Shown here piece by piece: positions 42,401 through 56,800 of a stretch of DNA of 64,000 bases. The notes under the pieces are model-generated. The model saw only the letters and a program-made list of their open reading frames with translations, was not told where the DNA came from and made no database searches. The stretch is from positions 1,263,501 through 1,327,500 of the forward strand of contig JAINUG010000148.1 of NCBI GenBank assembly GCA_029706075.1, in the 5' to 3' direction. Each line of letters begins with the position of its first letter. The stretch's first letter is position 1. Made by a program: the position numbers and the translations under genes. This DNA is from Aldrovandia affinis (Eukaryota > Chordata > Actinopteri > Notacanthiformes > Halosauridae).

Positions 42401-44822
42401 TCGCTCTGGATAAGAGCGTCTGCTAAATTCCTAAAATGTAAATGTAAAATGAGTATACAGCGGCAGTTAAATTACTCTGACCTACAGACCAACCCTGCAG
42501 TGCTGGAAAGTCACGCTGTTCCACACTGTGGCTTGTGTGTGTTCTGCTCCTGCCTGGCCAAGGCTCGATGCAGCTCAACCCAGAAAGTGAGCAGAGGATG
42601 ACTCGCTCATACACTCAGACCATACACTCGTAGACCCCTAATAACAGCCTGCAGTGCACAATTCCATCATCCCACATGGCAGCACACACATGGGGAAGTT
42701 CCTCTATGTTTCCCAGGAGACTGTGGCTATCTGACTAATATTCCAAGCGTTCTTTACTTTAATATACGCCATTTAGCAGACGCTTTTATCCAAAGCGACT
42801 TACAGTAGTGAATGTATACATTTTCATTTATATGTGGCCCCAGTGGGGATTGAACCCACAACCTAAGCGTTGCCAACGCTGTGCTCTACCAACTGAGCCA
42901 CAGAGAACCACTTTGTTCAATTGAAGCTTTATTTTATTACACTTTCAACACAAGGGTAGCGTGTTTTGTAAGAGCAGTATATTGTGGTAAAAATATGGTA
43001 TTCTTAACTAAATATATTAGGCTTGTAATTCCTTCATTCATGGATTGTACCTCTAAAGGGACCAAGTAGATTTTCTTCCTTACCTTACCGCACAACATGA
43101 ACAATTATTGACACACTGATATTTTGATGCTGCAGAACACATGGATCATCAGCAACTATATGTCAATGTATTTTAGGGGGGCCTGCAGGTCCTGCCCCAG
43201 AAAAAAAGATAGATATTTTGACAACAGCAATTGAGTGAGTCAAACAAACTATCACAGATGCAGGCAAAGCCTATTTCAGCCACTGGAGACAAACTAACAG
43301 TTATTTTTATGATATTAGATATTACCACACCACATCATCTATTCTTACTAACCTCTCTCCGTTTTGGGGCTGTGTCTGTCCTCTCTGTCTCCACAATTTC
43401 ATTTCTCTGGTATCTATAACATTTAAATATTTAATATTATAATATTTAAATATTATTATTATTATTATTATTATATATTAATATTGTTATTATATTGTTA
43501 ACATTTAAGAAAGTTAATGGCTGCATTAAAAAAAAAATCTTTCTTTTGTCTCGCTGCTAATGTCAACTGACATAAGGTTAAGCTAGGACCTAGAATTAAC
43601 TGCAACCTTATCTTCATCATTGTTGTCACTAGGTTGAATAAATGTGTAGGCATTATCCCGAGGTGTACTAATAAAATAAAGTTTACCGCTAGATTTTTAC
43701 ACAAAAGTACCTAACTTTCCCTATTCTCCCTAACTTTCCCTCCCTCTACTAGCTAACGTTACTTGAAAATCTGACATCACGTTAGTTTCTCCATCTCCTG
43801 TCAGATTTAAGGTAGGCACCAGCTGACACTGCATATCTGCAATGGTTTATGGGAAGTGCAGTCTCTGTATTGATATGGGTAGAGCCATCACATTTAACCA
43901 TTGACTTCATATCTCATTTATCATTTTGTAAAACCATTTTGTAAAACACGACTTGTCAGTCATACCATTGCTGTAGCAGAGGGATCAATCACTTATTGAA
44001 TGTTTATGTAAGTTACAAATGCTTTTTTTTGTTGCATAATTATGTTACTTACAAATGTATTTTTGTATTTATCAGTTACAAAAAATTGCCCCCCCTTGCC
44101 CTATGGAGTAGGCGCCAGTGAAGGGATGGTTATGTAAACAACTAAAACTATGTTTATAGTTTTTAAAAATTGGAATTTGTGACTCACCATTTGGAGTGTT
44201 GTGTTAAGCCCTGTGGAAATGTGGCAATCGTTTTTTTACAATAGTAAGTTGTGAAAAGTATAATATTGTAAAAAGTATAATATGTCTTGCTATTGATACA
44301 CAGTTTAGTATATGCATAATACGGTAGTGCCTTCTAGTTTTATAGTTTCTGGATTGGAAGTGGATGATAATTTCATTATATAATGTTCTATGTTCAGTGA
44401 ATTATTCACCATTTCATGTTTTTCATTGCAAGCCTTACAAATGATGTTTGCATCATATTTATTCACAAGGCTCTACACATAATAGACTTTATAGTTTATA
44501 GTTTATTTGAGTTATAGTAGAGTTAGTTATATATAGAGTTATAATAGAGGATTTGTGTATGGGTCTCCATACTTACGAGGAAACATCACCTTCAGTTACA
44601 TGGTAAATTAAACTTGATATAAATACTTCAAGCAGGGTTCCCACACGTCATGGAAAAACCTTATTATGTCTGGGAAATGTCATGGAAATTGATGAAAAAG
44701 CTATATGTCATGGACATGTCATGGAAATGTCATATTCCATGTAATGTTATATATATTTTTCTTCTTTTCCGATAGCGTTACCGAAAAATGACTGGCCGTT
44801 GTTGCCACCTACCATGACTGTT

Positions 44823-44858
<36 letters not shown>

Positions 44859-47800
44859 GAGATGTGTATTTTCACTGGCGACAAAACGTGTTAAGTTATG
44901 AAAGTAAAGTCCATTTTTGTGTCAGTCGCAAAAAAAAGGTAATTGAAAATCTTACATTTGTCATGGAAATGTCATGAAAATTGAAATTTGATTTGAGTGG
45001 GAGTTAGCATCTGTAGTACCTCTGCAGCCTTGCCAGCCATCCATATCTCACCACAGCTGTTCCTCCATGGCACCTCAGTGATACCGGTGCTGTGCCTCCA
45101 ATACCCTTTTCCCACTGTAGAGCAGAAGCCAGGTTACCACTAGCTGAATGCAGCTGGCATGTATAGTGCTACGGCTTTTCCACAGTGTTCACCTACAACC
45201 AGAGCTGCAGAAAATGATGCCACACAGCAAATGGTGAATGTTGGTTTTCCCAGAAAAAAGCCTCTATGGACCTCTATGGCCGCGATGCCCCTCTCTTGTT
45301 TTTGTTTTTATCCCATCAACTTTATCACAGACACCAACGTAAGCAATATGCAGCTGTTAAGCACCTTGCTAGCTCCGCCTACAGCTTACTTGTGAGTAGG
45401 CCAACATAGGCAGTGTCAGTGGGTTCCAGAGTATTAACAGGATATGGGTGACACTAGGCTGCATTTTCATAGCCTTCATATACAGCATTCTTGTAAATGA
45501 TGATAATGATGTAGAGCTGGACATCACAGTGGCTGAATTCGCCCTTCGCTAAGCTACACCCCCGAAACGCAGACTGGCCAATCACAGCGCAGCATAGGAC
45601 AGGCTCCGACAGAGGTCCGACAGTTCATGGCGGCGCTCCGACGGAAAAGTTTCCGATTTTCTTCATTTTCGAGCTGGTTTTGTGGACTTTTAGCTAGTTA
45701 GCCAGTGATTAAATACCTTATGAGTGCGTATGGCTGCACAGTTTAATGTAGTTAAAAAGTGTTGTTATCAGAAGCCACTGTGGGATGTGAAAAATGCAAC
45801 GGATTTTGCAGAAACATGGGCAGCCGTAACTCCTGTTGAAATATTTCCATCTCCCTTTTTCACATGCTCTGTGAAGTGCTACAGACGTTCAGGGGGATGA
45901 CTGTTGCATAATGTCCTGCTGACTTTGATTCACAGTTACTCACTACTGGGGTAACGGATAGCGTGGGACAGAGTGATGGAATGAAATAGGTTAACCTAAT
46001 AGAGGAACCAATGTCATGGGGTTTCAATGAAGCCCTTCACATGGGCAAGGGACACAAGGCTATTCAATTACTCATGTGTAATCCAGATTATTGGCAAAAA
46101 AAACCTGCCAAGAGATCTTGTGGTGGATTGTCTGTTTGGAGCCATAACATTGTCACAGACTGTCTGTGTTGATAGTGGGCCAAACAATGAGCATCTGCAT
46201 GTATACCGTGGTCGTACACATGTCGGATTAGTAAACTTTGAATACAAATGTCTACTCCTTGAATCCAGTACCTTTATACAGCCAAATGCCCTTGTTTAAA
46301 GTTCATCACTCTGAATACTGAACACAAGTGGTATTAGGTGTCTCATCTCATCTCATCTCATCTTCAGCCGCTTATTCCTAGTTAGGGTCGCAGGGGGGCT
46401 GGAGCCTATCCCAGCATGCATTGGGGCAAGAGGGAGGAATACACCCTGGACAGGTCGCCAATCCATCGCAGGGCACTACATACACCATTCACTCACACAC
46501 TCATACCTACGGGCAATTTAGACTCTCCAATTAGCCTAACGTGCATGTCTTTGGACTGTGGGAAGAAACCGGAGTACCCGGAGGAAACCCACGCGGACAC
46601 GGGGAGAACATGCAAACTCCACACAGAAAGGCCCCCGGCCTGGATTCGAACCCGAGACCTTCTTGCTGTGAGGCGACAGCGATATCCACTGCACCACCGT
46701 GCCGCCCCTTCTATTTTATGTATTTATTGTAATTAGTCCTTGAGGGCCTGTGTTGGCCTGATGCTATGTTTATGCAGGGTATAGGTTTTGTTTATCCAAG
46801 TTATGACAGTCCTGCCTGCTGGTTGAATTTACACAGAGGACTTACTGCACTTACACTTGCTGGCAATATTGTTGGAGTTTTGAAAATTACATATTAAAAT
46901 ACCATCGCTCATATCGGCTTTGTATCAAGTTGTAATGCAGCTTCCTTGTTAGTCAATTTATTGCAATCATGTGACAACTGAAATTGAGTTATCACAATTT
47001 TTGGCTGTTTGCCTGATGGGATTGCTGTGTCATTCGTGCGGAGAGTTTGAGCGGATTGTTTGTTGCTGTTGTTGATATATATTGGGATTTTGTTTTGTAT
47101 TGTTGATTGGGGTTCGGCGTTTGTCATCGGAAAGGGTAAAAGGATAACAAATATTTGCTGTTAAGGTAAACGTTTGTCACCGTTAGGGGACAGAGAGGGA
47201 ATTTCTATTTTTACCCGTCTAGCTTCGGAAAGCTTATAAAAAATTTACGATTCAGCATTACACCCAGCTGACGCGAGCTTTTTTGTGGGTTTTCGCCCTC
47301 TCAGGAGCAAATCCAAGAGCAGGGGAATATTCTATAGCTAACTAGCTTTTGCTTGCTTAAATGTAATTGTTTACATTTCTAGCATTGAGCGTATAGCTGT
47401 TTTGGTTGGCTGCTTCTAGCTCCTTTGCTACAGGCAACCGGACCGAACGTTTTCTAGTTAGCTTTAAGAGGGGTGTTGTTTCCATTTAGTAATTTCTGCA
47501 CCTGACTGTTCGGAACCACCTAGGTGCTTATAGTATTTTTATCGACTTGATGTCTCTGTTAGCAGTAATTCGTTCAGTGCAGAGAGAACAATATACATAT
47601 TTAGGAGTGAAAATGTGGCCATCAGCAGTGCAGTGCGAGTGTTGCAGGATGATTGCGTTTCTGGAAGGAGACTTCCAGGAGGGTTTCATCTGCGACCATT
47701 GCCAGCTTGTGAAGCATCTCGAGAGCAAGATTCTTGATCTCGAAGCCCAACTTGCTGGTCTCGACTGCCCTGCAGAATTTGTAGAGTTCCAGGAACTAAT

Positions 47801-50800
47801 TAGTAGGTCCTTTAGAGAGTTAGCCTGCACACCGAAGCTGGGTAGGGGGGAGACTCTAAAGCAGGTAGGGAGAGAGAGTTGGGTGACGGTAGGGCGCCAG
47901 CGTAGAAAAGGGCATGCCTATGCAGGGGCGGCATCTCCAGAGCTTGTGGTATCTAACTGATTACAGCCCTTGCAGGAAGAGGATCCGGCCCAGCCCTTTG
48001 TGAGTGGGAGGACTGATGAGCCCCAGGGCATCCTGGCGGCCATGCCACCCAGGAAAAGGGAGTTCATCGTAGTGGGGGGATTCTATCATTAGAGGTATAG
48101 ACAGTATAGTTTGTTCGCGGGAAAAATAGTTTTGCATGGTATGTTGCCTGCCTGGTGCTCGGGTCAGAGACCTCCTGGAATACGCGGACAAGCTCCTGGC
48201 CAGAGCAGGGGTGGATCCATGTTGGAACCAATGACATAAGTAAGGGTAGGTTTGAGGTTCTGCAGGACAAATGTATAGAATTAGGATCAAAGTTAAGGAG
48301 CAGAACCTCCACGGTGATCTTCTCTGGAATTCTGCCAGTACCACATGCTAGCAAAGGCAAGCAGAATTTTATATGGGGATTTAACACGTGGCTACAAACC
48401 TGGTGCAGGTTTATGGGGCACTGGGACTCCTTTTGGAACAGGGGTTACCTGTACAAGTGGGACAGGCTACACTTGAACCGGAGGGGTACAGCTGCATTGG
48501 GCCAGCGTATGCTTAAGGTAGCGGAGGAATATTTAAACTAGGGACTGGGGGGGGGCAGGGAGGGAAATTAGTAGTAGTATTAAGGATAGGGAGGTACAGA
48601 CTGCCCAAATGGAATATACCAGGGCGGAGTATAATAAATCTGAGGATATAATTAATATAGATTTTTTAGATCACAATGTGAATAGAGGTGGTTCGGCACA
48701 GTTATGTGTGCAGGGGAAGGACAACATAAGTCTGAGTAAGGCTCTGAAGTTCATTTGTTTAAATGTGAGAAGCATAAAAAATAAATTTTTGGAACTGGAG
48801 GCTGTCATGTTGAATGGGGGTTATGACATCGTTGGGATTACTTGGCGGCTTGGCGCAGCGAATGGGGATGAATATAATGTAGAGGGGTACAAATTGTTTA
48901 GGAAGGATAGAACTAATAAAAGAGGAGGGGGAGTGGCCCTTTATGTGAAAGACAAATTCTTAATGTGCAGGAAATTCCAGGTATTAACTCATTTGTTTCT
49001 TGTGAGGACATCTGGATCAGATTACTGGGAGATGATGAGAAGGGCCTTAATATAGGAGTATGCTATAGACCTCAAGCTTCAGACAGTAACATAAATAGTA
49101 TGCTCTTTGGTAACATAAAGCAAACCTGTGCTGAAGGGGAGACGATAATAATGAGCGACTTCAATTACCCCTCTATTAATTGGGAGGTAGTGACAGGTCA
49201 GGGTAAATGTGAAGAGGAGTTTTTAGATGTGGTCAATGACTGCTTTTTGGTACAGTCTCAATCTATTTAGCAAATGGAGACTTAGGGGGGATTTGATTGA
49301 GGTTTTTAAATTCCTAAAAGGGTTTAACAAAGTGAAATACCAAAGATTTTTTTGAGATAAGTGGGGTCAGCAGAACAAGAGGCCACAGGTGGGAATTAGT
49401 TAAAGGCAAATTCCACACAGATATTAGGAAGTTTTTCTTTACACAGAGAGTTGTCAATGCCTGGAACAGCTTGCCAGGTCGGGTAGTAGAGGCAGAAACA
49501 CTTGGGCTATTAAAGTCCAGGCTAGATGCAGTACTAGGTACTCTTTAGATTAGGACATGATGAGCCTAGATGGGCTGAACGGCCCGTTCTCGTCATTATG
49601 TATTCTTATGTTCTTATGTTCTTATTTTAATAATGTACATAATGTGAAAGGTCTGCTGCCTCAGTAGTATTTGCAGCATACTGAGGAGAGTATGAAATAT
49701 ACGTGTTAGCCACGGCACGATTTTAGATACATAAAAAAATGTGCCTTGTGAATGTTGATTGTGATCTAAAGCCCCAAGCTTTACGCAAACCTTTCCCTGT
49801 AGTCCTCTTCCTTGCCATTGCGCTGTGGTCCCTGTTTTAGATTTTGCATAAGGAAAAGAAAGGCAGCCAGCCAGAGAGACAAAGGCAGTGTTGTTGATTC
49901 CCAGTGTGTGTCCATAGGGACTGAGGGATTGAGTTACCTGTTCTCACTAACAAGAGAGCTTCCAGTCCCAGAAGCCTGGTTTTTGGTGTGTTTCAGCACT
50001 GAAGTGACTGAAGCACTTTAAGTCATTGACTGGCTAAAGAGTCCACACACCTGGTTTCCAAGGCCTAAATTGGCTACCTGATGTTTGCCTTCAGTACCCT
50101 GTTCTGGGTAGGTTTGCGCTCTTGTTGTGACGTGTGGTTTTGGTTCAAAAATGAGAAGCGGAGAGAGAAGTGTGTAGAATCAGGCTGAGCTAACATTTAC
50201 CTGGTGTCCAGGAAAGAGGTTTATGTTTAAGTAGTGCATAGATTTACAAAGGGAACTCAAAGCACATTTTGTATATATCTTGTGTTCTTTAAGGTGGATT
50301 GACTTGACTGGGTAGATGGATACTAAACACATCCCACAAATTACCCCATTACTTTTATTGCTGTTATGTTTTATAAATCTACAGCATATATGATTTTTTA
50401 GGGCTGTACAATGAATACCTGTACATTTTTAACAATTCAATATATTCAAAATTACTTATTTCATAAAATGGCAAGGCCTTTGTAACGAAACTACAGACCT
50501 TTGAATAACATCTGCTGCCAAGGACCAAAAGTGTTATGAAAGTTACGATTATGGAATCATTGTAACATATTGGGAGGGAAGATGTGCAAGAATGCTTCTG
50601 CTTATCTCTCACGGTTTCAAAGGGATCATGTGCTGAGGGATGTGTTATTGTACAAGCTGTTTTTAGTCTAGTCTGCCGAAACGCCAATATTCAGATGGTG
50701 TTGAGAGTAGCAGTTGTTTGAGCAGGTTTAAATGCTAGGTGAAAGACACCGTATGGTCCCCTTCCTCCACACCTCCTATCAGCCAGAGTATCTCGTTACT

Positions 50801-53800
50801 GCTTTCACTGCCACATAATTCTGTAAAGGTGGACACTCCTTACCTTGGCTGGCTAGTCTCAACAATATCTTGCCTGAAAGCACTCCATCTGTACCACAAA
50901 CAATTGTCTTGGTCATCATTCATTTGGTGGACGTTTTATGTTTTAGCAGTGAGGTCAGGTTTGGAGTAATGGGAGATTCCCATTAGAGATCTTGAGACAG
51001 TGGGATGGATAGATTATGGCTAAGGCTAATGGCTAAAGCTCCCTGATGTAAAATGCCTTTGAGCTAATGCTTTTTGCTGTGGTTACAAACTTCCAGGAAA
51101 GGCAATACATTTACCTCCCCATCATGTGAACCAGTTTAACCCAAGCAAAGAAAGAAAAATATGGGCCAGGCCTAGGGTTCAGAGTGCATACTGATTAAAT
51201 TGACTATAGTAGACAGGGTAATGTATAGGAAATGGCTACGCAATTGAGTGTAATGGTCTTCGACTGTGGCCCACTGTATATAAGGGTGAGCATAACTTCT
51301 CAATCATTCAGTAGCTAATGTTCATTTAGCTCTGTTACAGCTCATGCATGTGCTTTATAATGTTAAAGAAGGACAATGCAGCAAATGTATTTAACCAAAG
51401 TGCATTCATGAAGAGCACTGTGTTGTGTGCCCAACCACAAGCCACCATTCAGGGAATACCGAGATAAAACAACAGCCTTTTGAAAAAGGCCCAAAAAAAC
51501 TGCCTTTTGCTTTTGCTTTTGCTTTTCTGTTTGTATTAATCAAACCTGACCATATCAGCAGGCACCTGGCAGGGGTTGGCACATCTGTTATCTTCTAATG
51601 TGCTGTGAACGCAGCCAATTTATATTTGCAGTATGCAGTCAAAGTAAGAGAGACCTTTGAATCAGTAGAAACAAGATCGTTTTACAGGAGGTTGCGAGGG
51701 GTTTAGCTAAACGTTTCAGTTTCCCCTTATGGGGAAACCTGTGTGGTTTAAGATCAGTGGTTTGCCGGAATTCCCATCCTTATAAACAATGGCTGTGTGA
51801 GTGAATGGATGTGGTAATCCGTCATCCCTCAAACCCAACATTAGCATTCAGTCGGGTGCGACGGATGGAGCGAGAGAGGGGTCACGGACAAGCCACTCTG
51901 GGAGTGACTCAGAAATGACAAAGCGGCACCCCCTCCGCCAGCCCCCCGGGTTATGACTGAAAGCAACTATATTTCTAGTGCCATGGGATTAGAAGGCAGT
52001 TTAAGCAACTGAGTGAGCCACCAGCCTGTGTGTCAATCTCGAGCAACAGTGGGGTGGTCTTTAGGAGATCACGCTCTTACATTTACATTTTTGCAGTGTC
52101 TGTTTTATTTATCAATGTGAGGCCTCAGTCATTTAATGAGGAATGCATGACCTTTCTGACTCTCCGCTGTCACCTGAATGGCTTGTAAGAACACAGCAGT
52201 GCGTGTTGTGAACCTGCTTTCCCTCCTCGGTCCATGGCTGCATCCTAATTGGTTGACATTCACTATGCCCTGTGGATGTGGATGTGTAATGCAGGAATGT
52301 GGGAAATGGGGAGCTGTTTGGGACACAGTTCATGTCTTGCTCAAGTCCCTCCTCGAGTCCGTCTGGAAGAGCTCCTGTGGTTATCATTCCAAATGTAGGA
52401 ATTTGGGAAGTAACGGCTGCATATTTAAGCATATTTAAGCTTATTTAATGGGCATTTAGGAGGACAAGAAAAGGAAATAAAGGGAAATACGAAGGGAGAA
52501 AGGAAATGGAGAATAATTTGTGCCATTTATGCATTCAGATTAAGCATTCAGAATCAATTGTAGATGGTATGACAAGTGAGGCTATACATTCTGATTTAAA
52601 AAGATTTCTAAGACCAGCATATCCTGGCAGGGTCACACTGTGTTCTTCCTTAAGTGCTGTGTAGGTGTAGCGATGGCCCTTTTAGTGGCATGACCCTTCG
52701 GGCATCAGCCAATTTTGGTTTTACCTGCCCTTCGCAATACAATACAAAATTAATAAAGTGATAAGGTTGGGGAAAACGATAACAAAACATTTTAATCAAT
52801 GGTACTGTAAATTCCATAGAGAAAACCATGTAAAAGAGACAGTTGCACAATTTTGCTGTTGAGCATCTTACTGTTCCCTGCCTTTGCGTTACAGTAGATG
52901 GCTGCTTTGTGAAACATCATTTTAATCTGTAATATCTTCTGAAGGAGTGTCCTAATGTGCGCTGCTGAGGCAGTGTGGTCCTGTTGCGGAACACGCATGT
53001 TATGTTACCATGGTATTTTTGTGTTCGCATGACATTTTACATTTGACATTTTAAGCATTTAGCAGACGCTCTTATCCAGAGCAACTTACAAGATGTGCAT
53101 TAATACATGGTAGGAACAATCATAGCATGACACAGATGCTTCATCTTGTAAAAGCTTGCATCGGTGCATCGGTAACTGTGGCAACCACTTCCTCTTGTGT
53201 CTCAGTGCGTGTACATTTGTGTCGCTGGTCTGTGTGTGAAACCGCAGGTGTCAAACAGTGCTGGTCTGAAGTGCCCCGCAAGGGCTCCTAAGCAGCAGCA
53301 GCTGCTCGGTTATGGGCCTCAAGGGGTGCAAGGGGTTGCTGATGTTCAGTAAAGTGAATGGTCATTTGACGCACAGTACATACTACAGCATTGCCACCAA
53401 GTATTTTTTGTATACTTCTGAAAATGTTTTTAGGTTTTTCATCATTATTTGTTAACTCTACCAAACATGATACCTCTGCATTCCTACATGAGCAAACTGA
53501 TTTAATTTAATTTTACATTTTAAATACTATGAAATGTATTGTCTGTTGCATTGGCAATCACTGTGTTTTAATGTATTGGTTGTTGCACCAGGAAAGCAAA
53601 TGTCATGTATTTACCAGGTGGTGCGTCTTGCAATGCTAACGTCTCCCATTAGAGTATTCATGCATTAGAGTTGGTCATTTGATTAATCATACTAAATACA
53701 TGGCATTTTCTTTCCTGCTGCAACAAATGATACATTAAAACAAGGCGTTTGTTTACCTGCCAAAGCCACAGGGATTTTCTACTAATATATGGAAAAAACT

Positions 53801-56800
53801 GGTTCTAAAACATAAACACTTGCCACCACATGTTCAGAGCTGGGAATGTCTCTACACTGTTTGCTACAGAGTAAAATTGTTTGAGATCATTGTAGAAAAG
53901 CAGAGTAGTGTTGCACATTGTTCTTTGCATGAAAAGGCTTTTTGTCAAGGAACTGGATTGTTCACATTTACATGTTGATGTCAAACGGTCTTGTGGTTCA
54001 AGCATAACAAGGACCATAAAAGTGTCTGAATTTGACATCATAACCCAAACATGACATTTGTGATTCATCAAGCACACTAACTAAGCCAAGAGATTAATAG
54101 TGTGAAACAAAAAAAAAAACACCCTGTGTTTTTGCTTTTCTTTGTTCAGCTTGCAGGGACAGGAGTGTTTGCTGTTGGACTATGGCTGCGTTTTGACTCC
54201 AAGACCAAAGCCCTTTTTGAAGGGGAGGGGGCTCCCTCTATGTTCTTCACAGGTAAGGCTGACCACCTTCCTCGTTGACTCAATAAATCCCTTAGGCTTC
54301 CCATAATTCGTAAGGGTAATATCCATGGGAACAGGCCTTGACCGTGCTTGTCGGTTAGTTAGACAATGTTATCTCAATCAAAGAGGGTTCATCGTGCACG
54401 TGTGTGCGTGCGTGCGTGCGTGCGTGAAATGAAACGGACTCTGGTAACTCTTGTTTGGTACACTAGTTTGGTGCAGCTTTAATGACCAATGGCACGGTAC
54501 TGTAAATTTAATAACAAGTCTTCAGGACCAACAAGATTTCTTGGGTGACCAACATTGTCATTCAAAAACACTTTCTGCCTGAGATTACAGGTTTACCTTG
54601 CCCGTGTGAATAAGAGGTCTCTGTGAAAACCTTCCTCAACGTAGGCTCTTTACACAAAATAACACAAATTACACAAACCCAAAGACCAAACAAACTGCGA
54701 CCCATCGGCTCTGAACACTGACCCTCTCTCCAAGATGGATGTACCTTCTGAAACCAAAGACCATGGATGTCTGTAACCCTGTCCTCACCCTGCTGCTAAG
54801 TGAAAGGCCGGCTAACGTCCAGGCCTGAAGGAGGCTGTGTCTGTGGGTGGGGCGTGGCCCTGGGCAGATATAATGGGAGAGCTGTTGCGTGGGGCAGGCT
54901 GGATGGGGCTATGTTAGCCTGTGTGGTGGCCAAACCTTGGGCCTGGCAGCGGTCCCCTTCAGAGGCAGATTGAGAGCGTGTCGATTCACTGAGCGCACAG
55001 GGAGGCCATTGTTCCCTGTGTCCAGTGATTTATTTATTCCATCACACCGATAACTTCAGTGGGAGGGTGGCAACGGCAGCCATTGGCACAAAAAAGGCCA
55101 GAGAACAGTACAAGCAGGCACATAGCTATGTAATGACAAACATCCTAATTGAAGGCTGCCTAAAAGAACTGCTGGTGGGTGGGTTATTTGCGTGGATTAA
55201 CATCTGATGCAATAACATAGTGGGTCTTATCTTACATCTTACATCTTATCTTACTTATCTATTGTATTAGGCTTAGGCATTATTTTCCGCACTGATTGTT
55301 TTATTGCTACCTTTGAATTGTGGCTACAGATTTACCTACAGGGTCCTAGTTTAACTATGTGGTTGCTCCTAGCACCTGGAACTGTTCTTCCCGCTAGGGT
55401 GGTTTTCAGCTAAACTGTTCTTGACTACGCTTAACACTTTGTTGTACGTCGCTCTGGATAAGAGCGTCTGCCAAATGCCTGTAATGTATTTGTAATGTAC
55501 ATATGTACCTTGCTACCTGTTATACATTGTCACCTACAAAACAAGTGACATAATTTTCACAATTCCCCTGCATTTAAGGAGTATGTGACTTTCAGGGTTC
55601 TCGCAGGTCCTTGAAATCCTTTTAGGTGCTTGATGTCTGAGTGTGGAATGATTGAATATTGAAAGAAAGCACTTGTAGGTACTTGCTTTTGTTTATTTAA
55701 GCATTTTGTTCACTTTTAAATCTTATTTTTTCTGCTATAAAAGCCTGTACACTAATACAATCCAAACCATTCTAATGTCTATGTCACCAATATTGTGTTT
55801 TCCAAACACACAATCTCCCTGATTAACTGGTTTCAGTTTGTATGGGAGTGAACATTTAAAATACCTTGATCTTATAAAGGCCATTATAAGATCATTCTTC
55901 TATAAAATCAGATTCTTAAACTCAGAATAATTGTTGATGGTTGTTAAATAATCCTTAAATTTTGCGTTAGAGATACTATAGTAGCCCTGACATTATTTAT
56001 TTTGAAATCATGTCAGAGTCCCCATAAATGGACCAGCTAGACTATTTTTAACCGAATGCATCAGAATCCATTTCAATAAGGGTGGGAAAGTTTTCCTGTT
56101 TGTTTTTTGTTTTTCAGTAAAAAAGACCTAACGTATTTACCATTACACTACTGTTGTATTATGCTCTACAATAAATGAAATATTACTGAACAAGATTTGC
56201 AGAATTGGACCTCTCACTACCCTTCTACCAACAATATGAGAATCTATGCTTGCAGTGCGGAATTACAGCCCTGTGCTGGGACAGTACCCAGTCCTGGCCA
56301 ACAGGTGGCTCAGTGCAATAACCCAGTATCACTCTTTCTCAGGGATCTATATCTTGATTGTGGCTGGAGCACTTATGATGGTGGTGGGTTTTCTGGGCTG
56401 CTGTGGAGCTATCCAGGAGTCCCCGTGCATGCTGGAACTGGTAAGTCTATCACTTCCTGGTCTGCCTGTTTTTTTAATTTATTTTCCCCTCTCCAATTAA
56501 CTTTGGAGGCATTAACTTTTGTACACATCTGTACGGTGTTAAATGTCATCTGTGCCCATGGTTACATTTTTGGTCACACCCTAATCCAAAAGCCATGGAG
56601 GTATTGTGTATTCATAAATATTACTTCCACTAATATTGTGACTCAATCAACCTTGGTGGCTGTGTCTCTTAGTCCTCTTGTGTTGCTTATGCTGCTATTT
56701 GTATTCATGTGAAGGAGGGGTCCAGGCAGTGTGAATTAGTTGTCCAAAATCTCAGTTTTAAGATGTGACCCTGTCAGCAGGACATCAAACCACTCTCTGA

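Noticed and set aside
45537-45552. GAATTCGCCCTT, identical to a common cloning-vector junction
   Set aside because: Only 12 bases match and the flanks are ordinary genomic sequence; more likely chance or a transposon end.
56197-56712. 171-codon plus frame over cd9 exon 3
   Set aside because: Wrong frame; the exon's true frame with acceptor and donor encodes TM2 of CD9.
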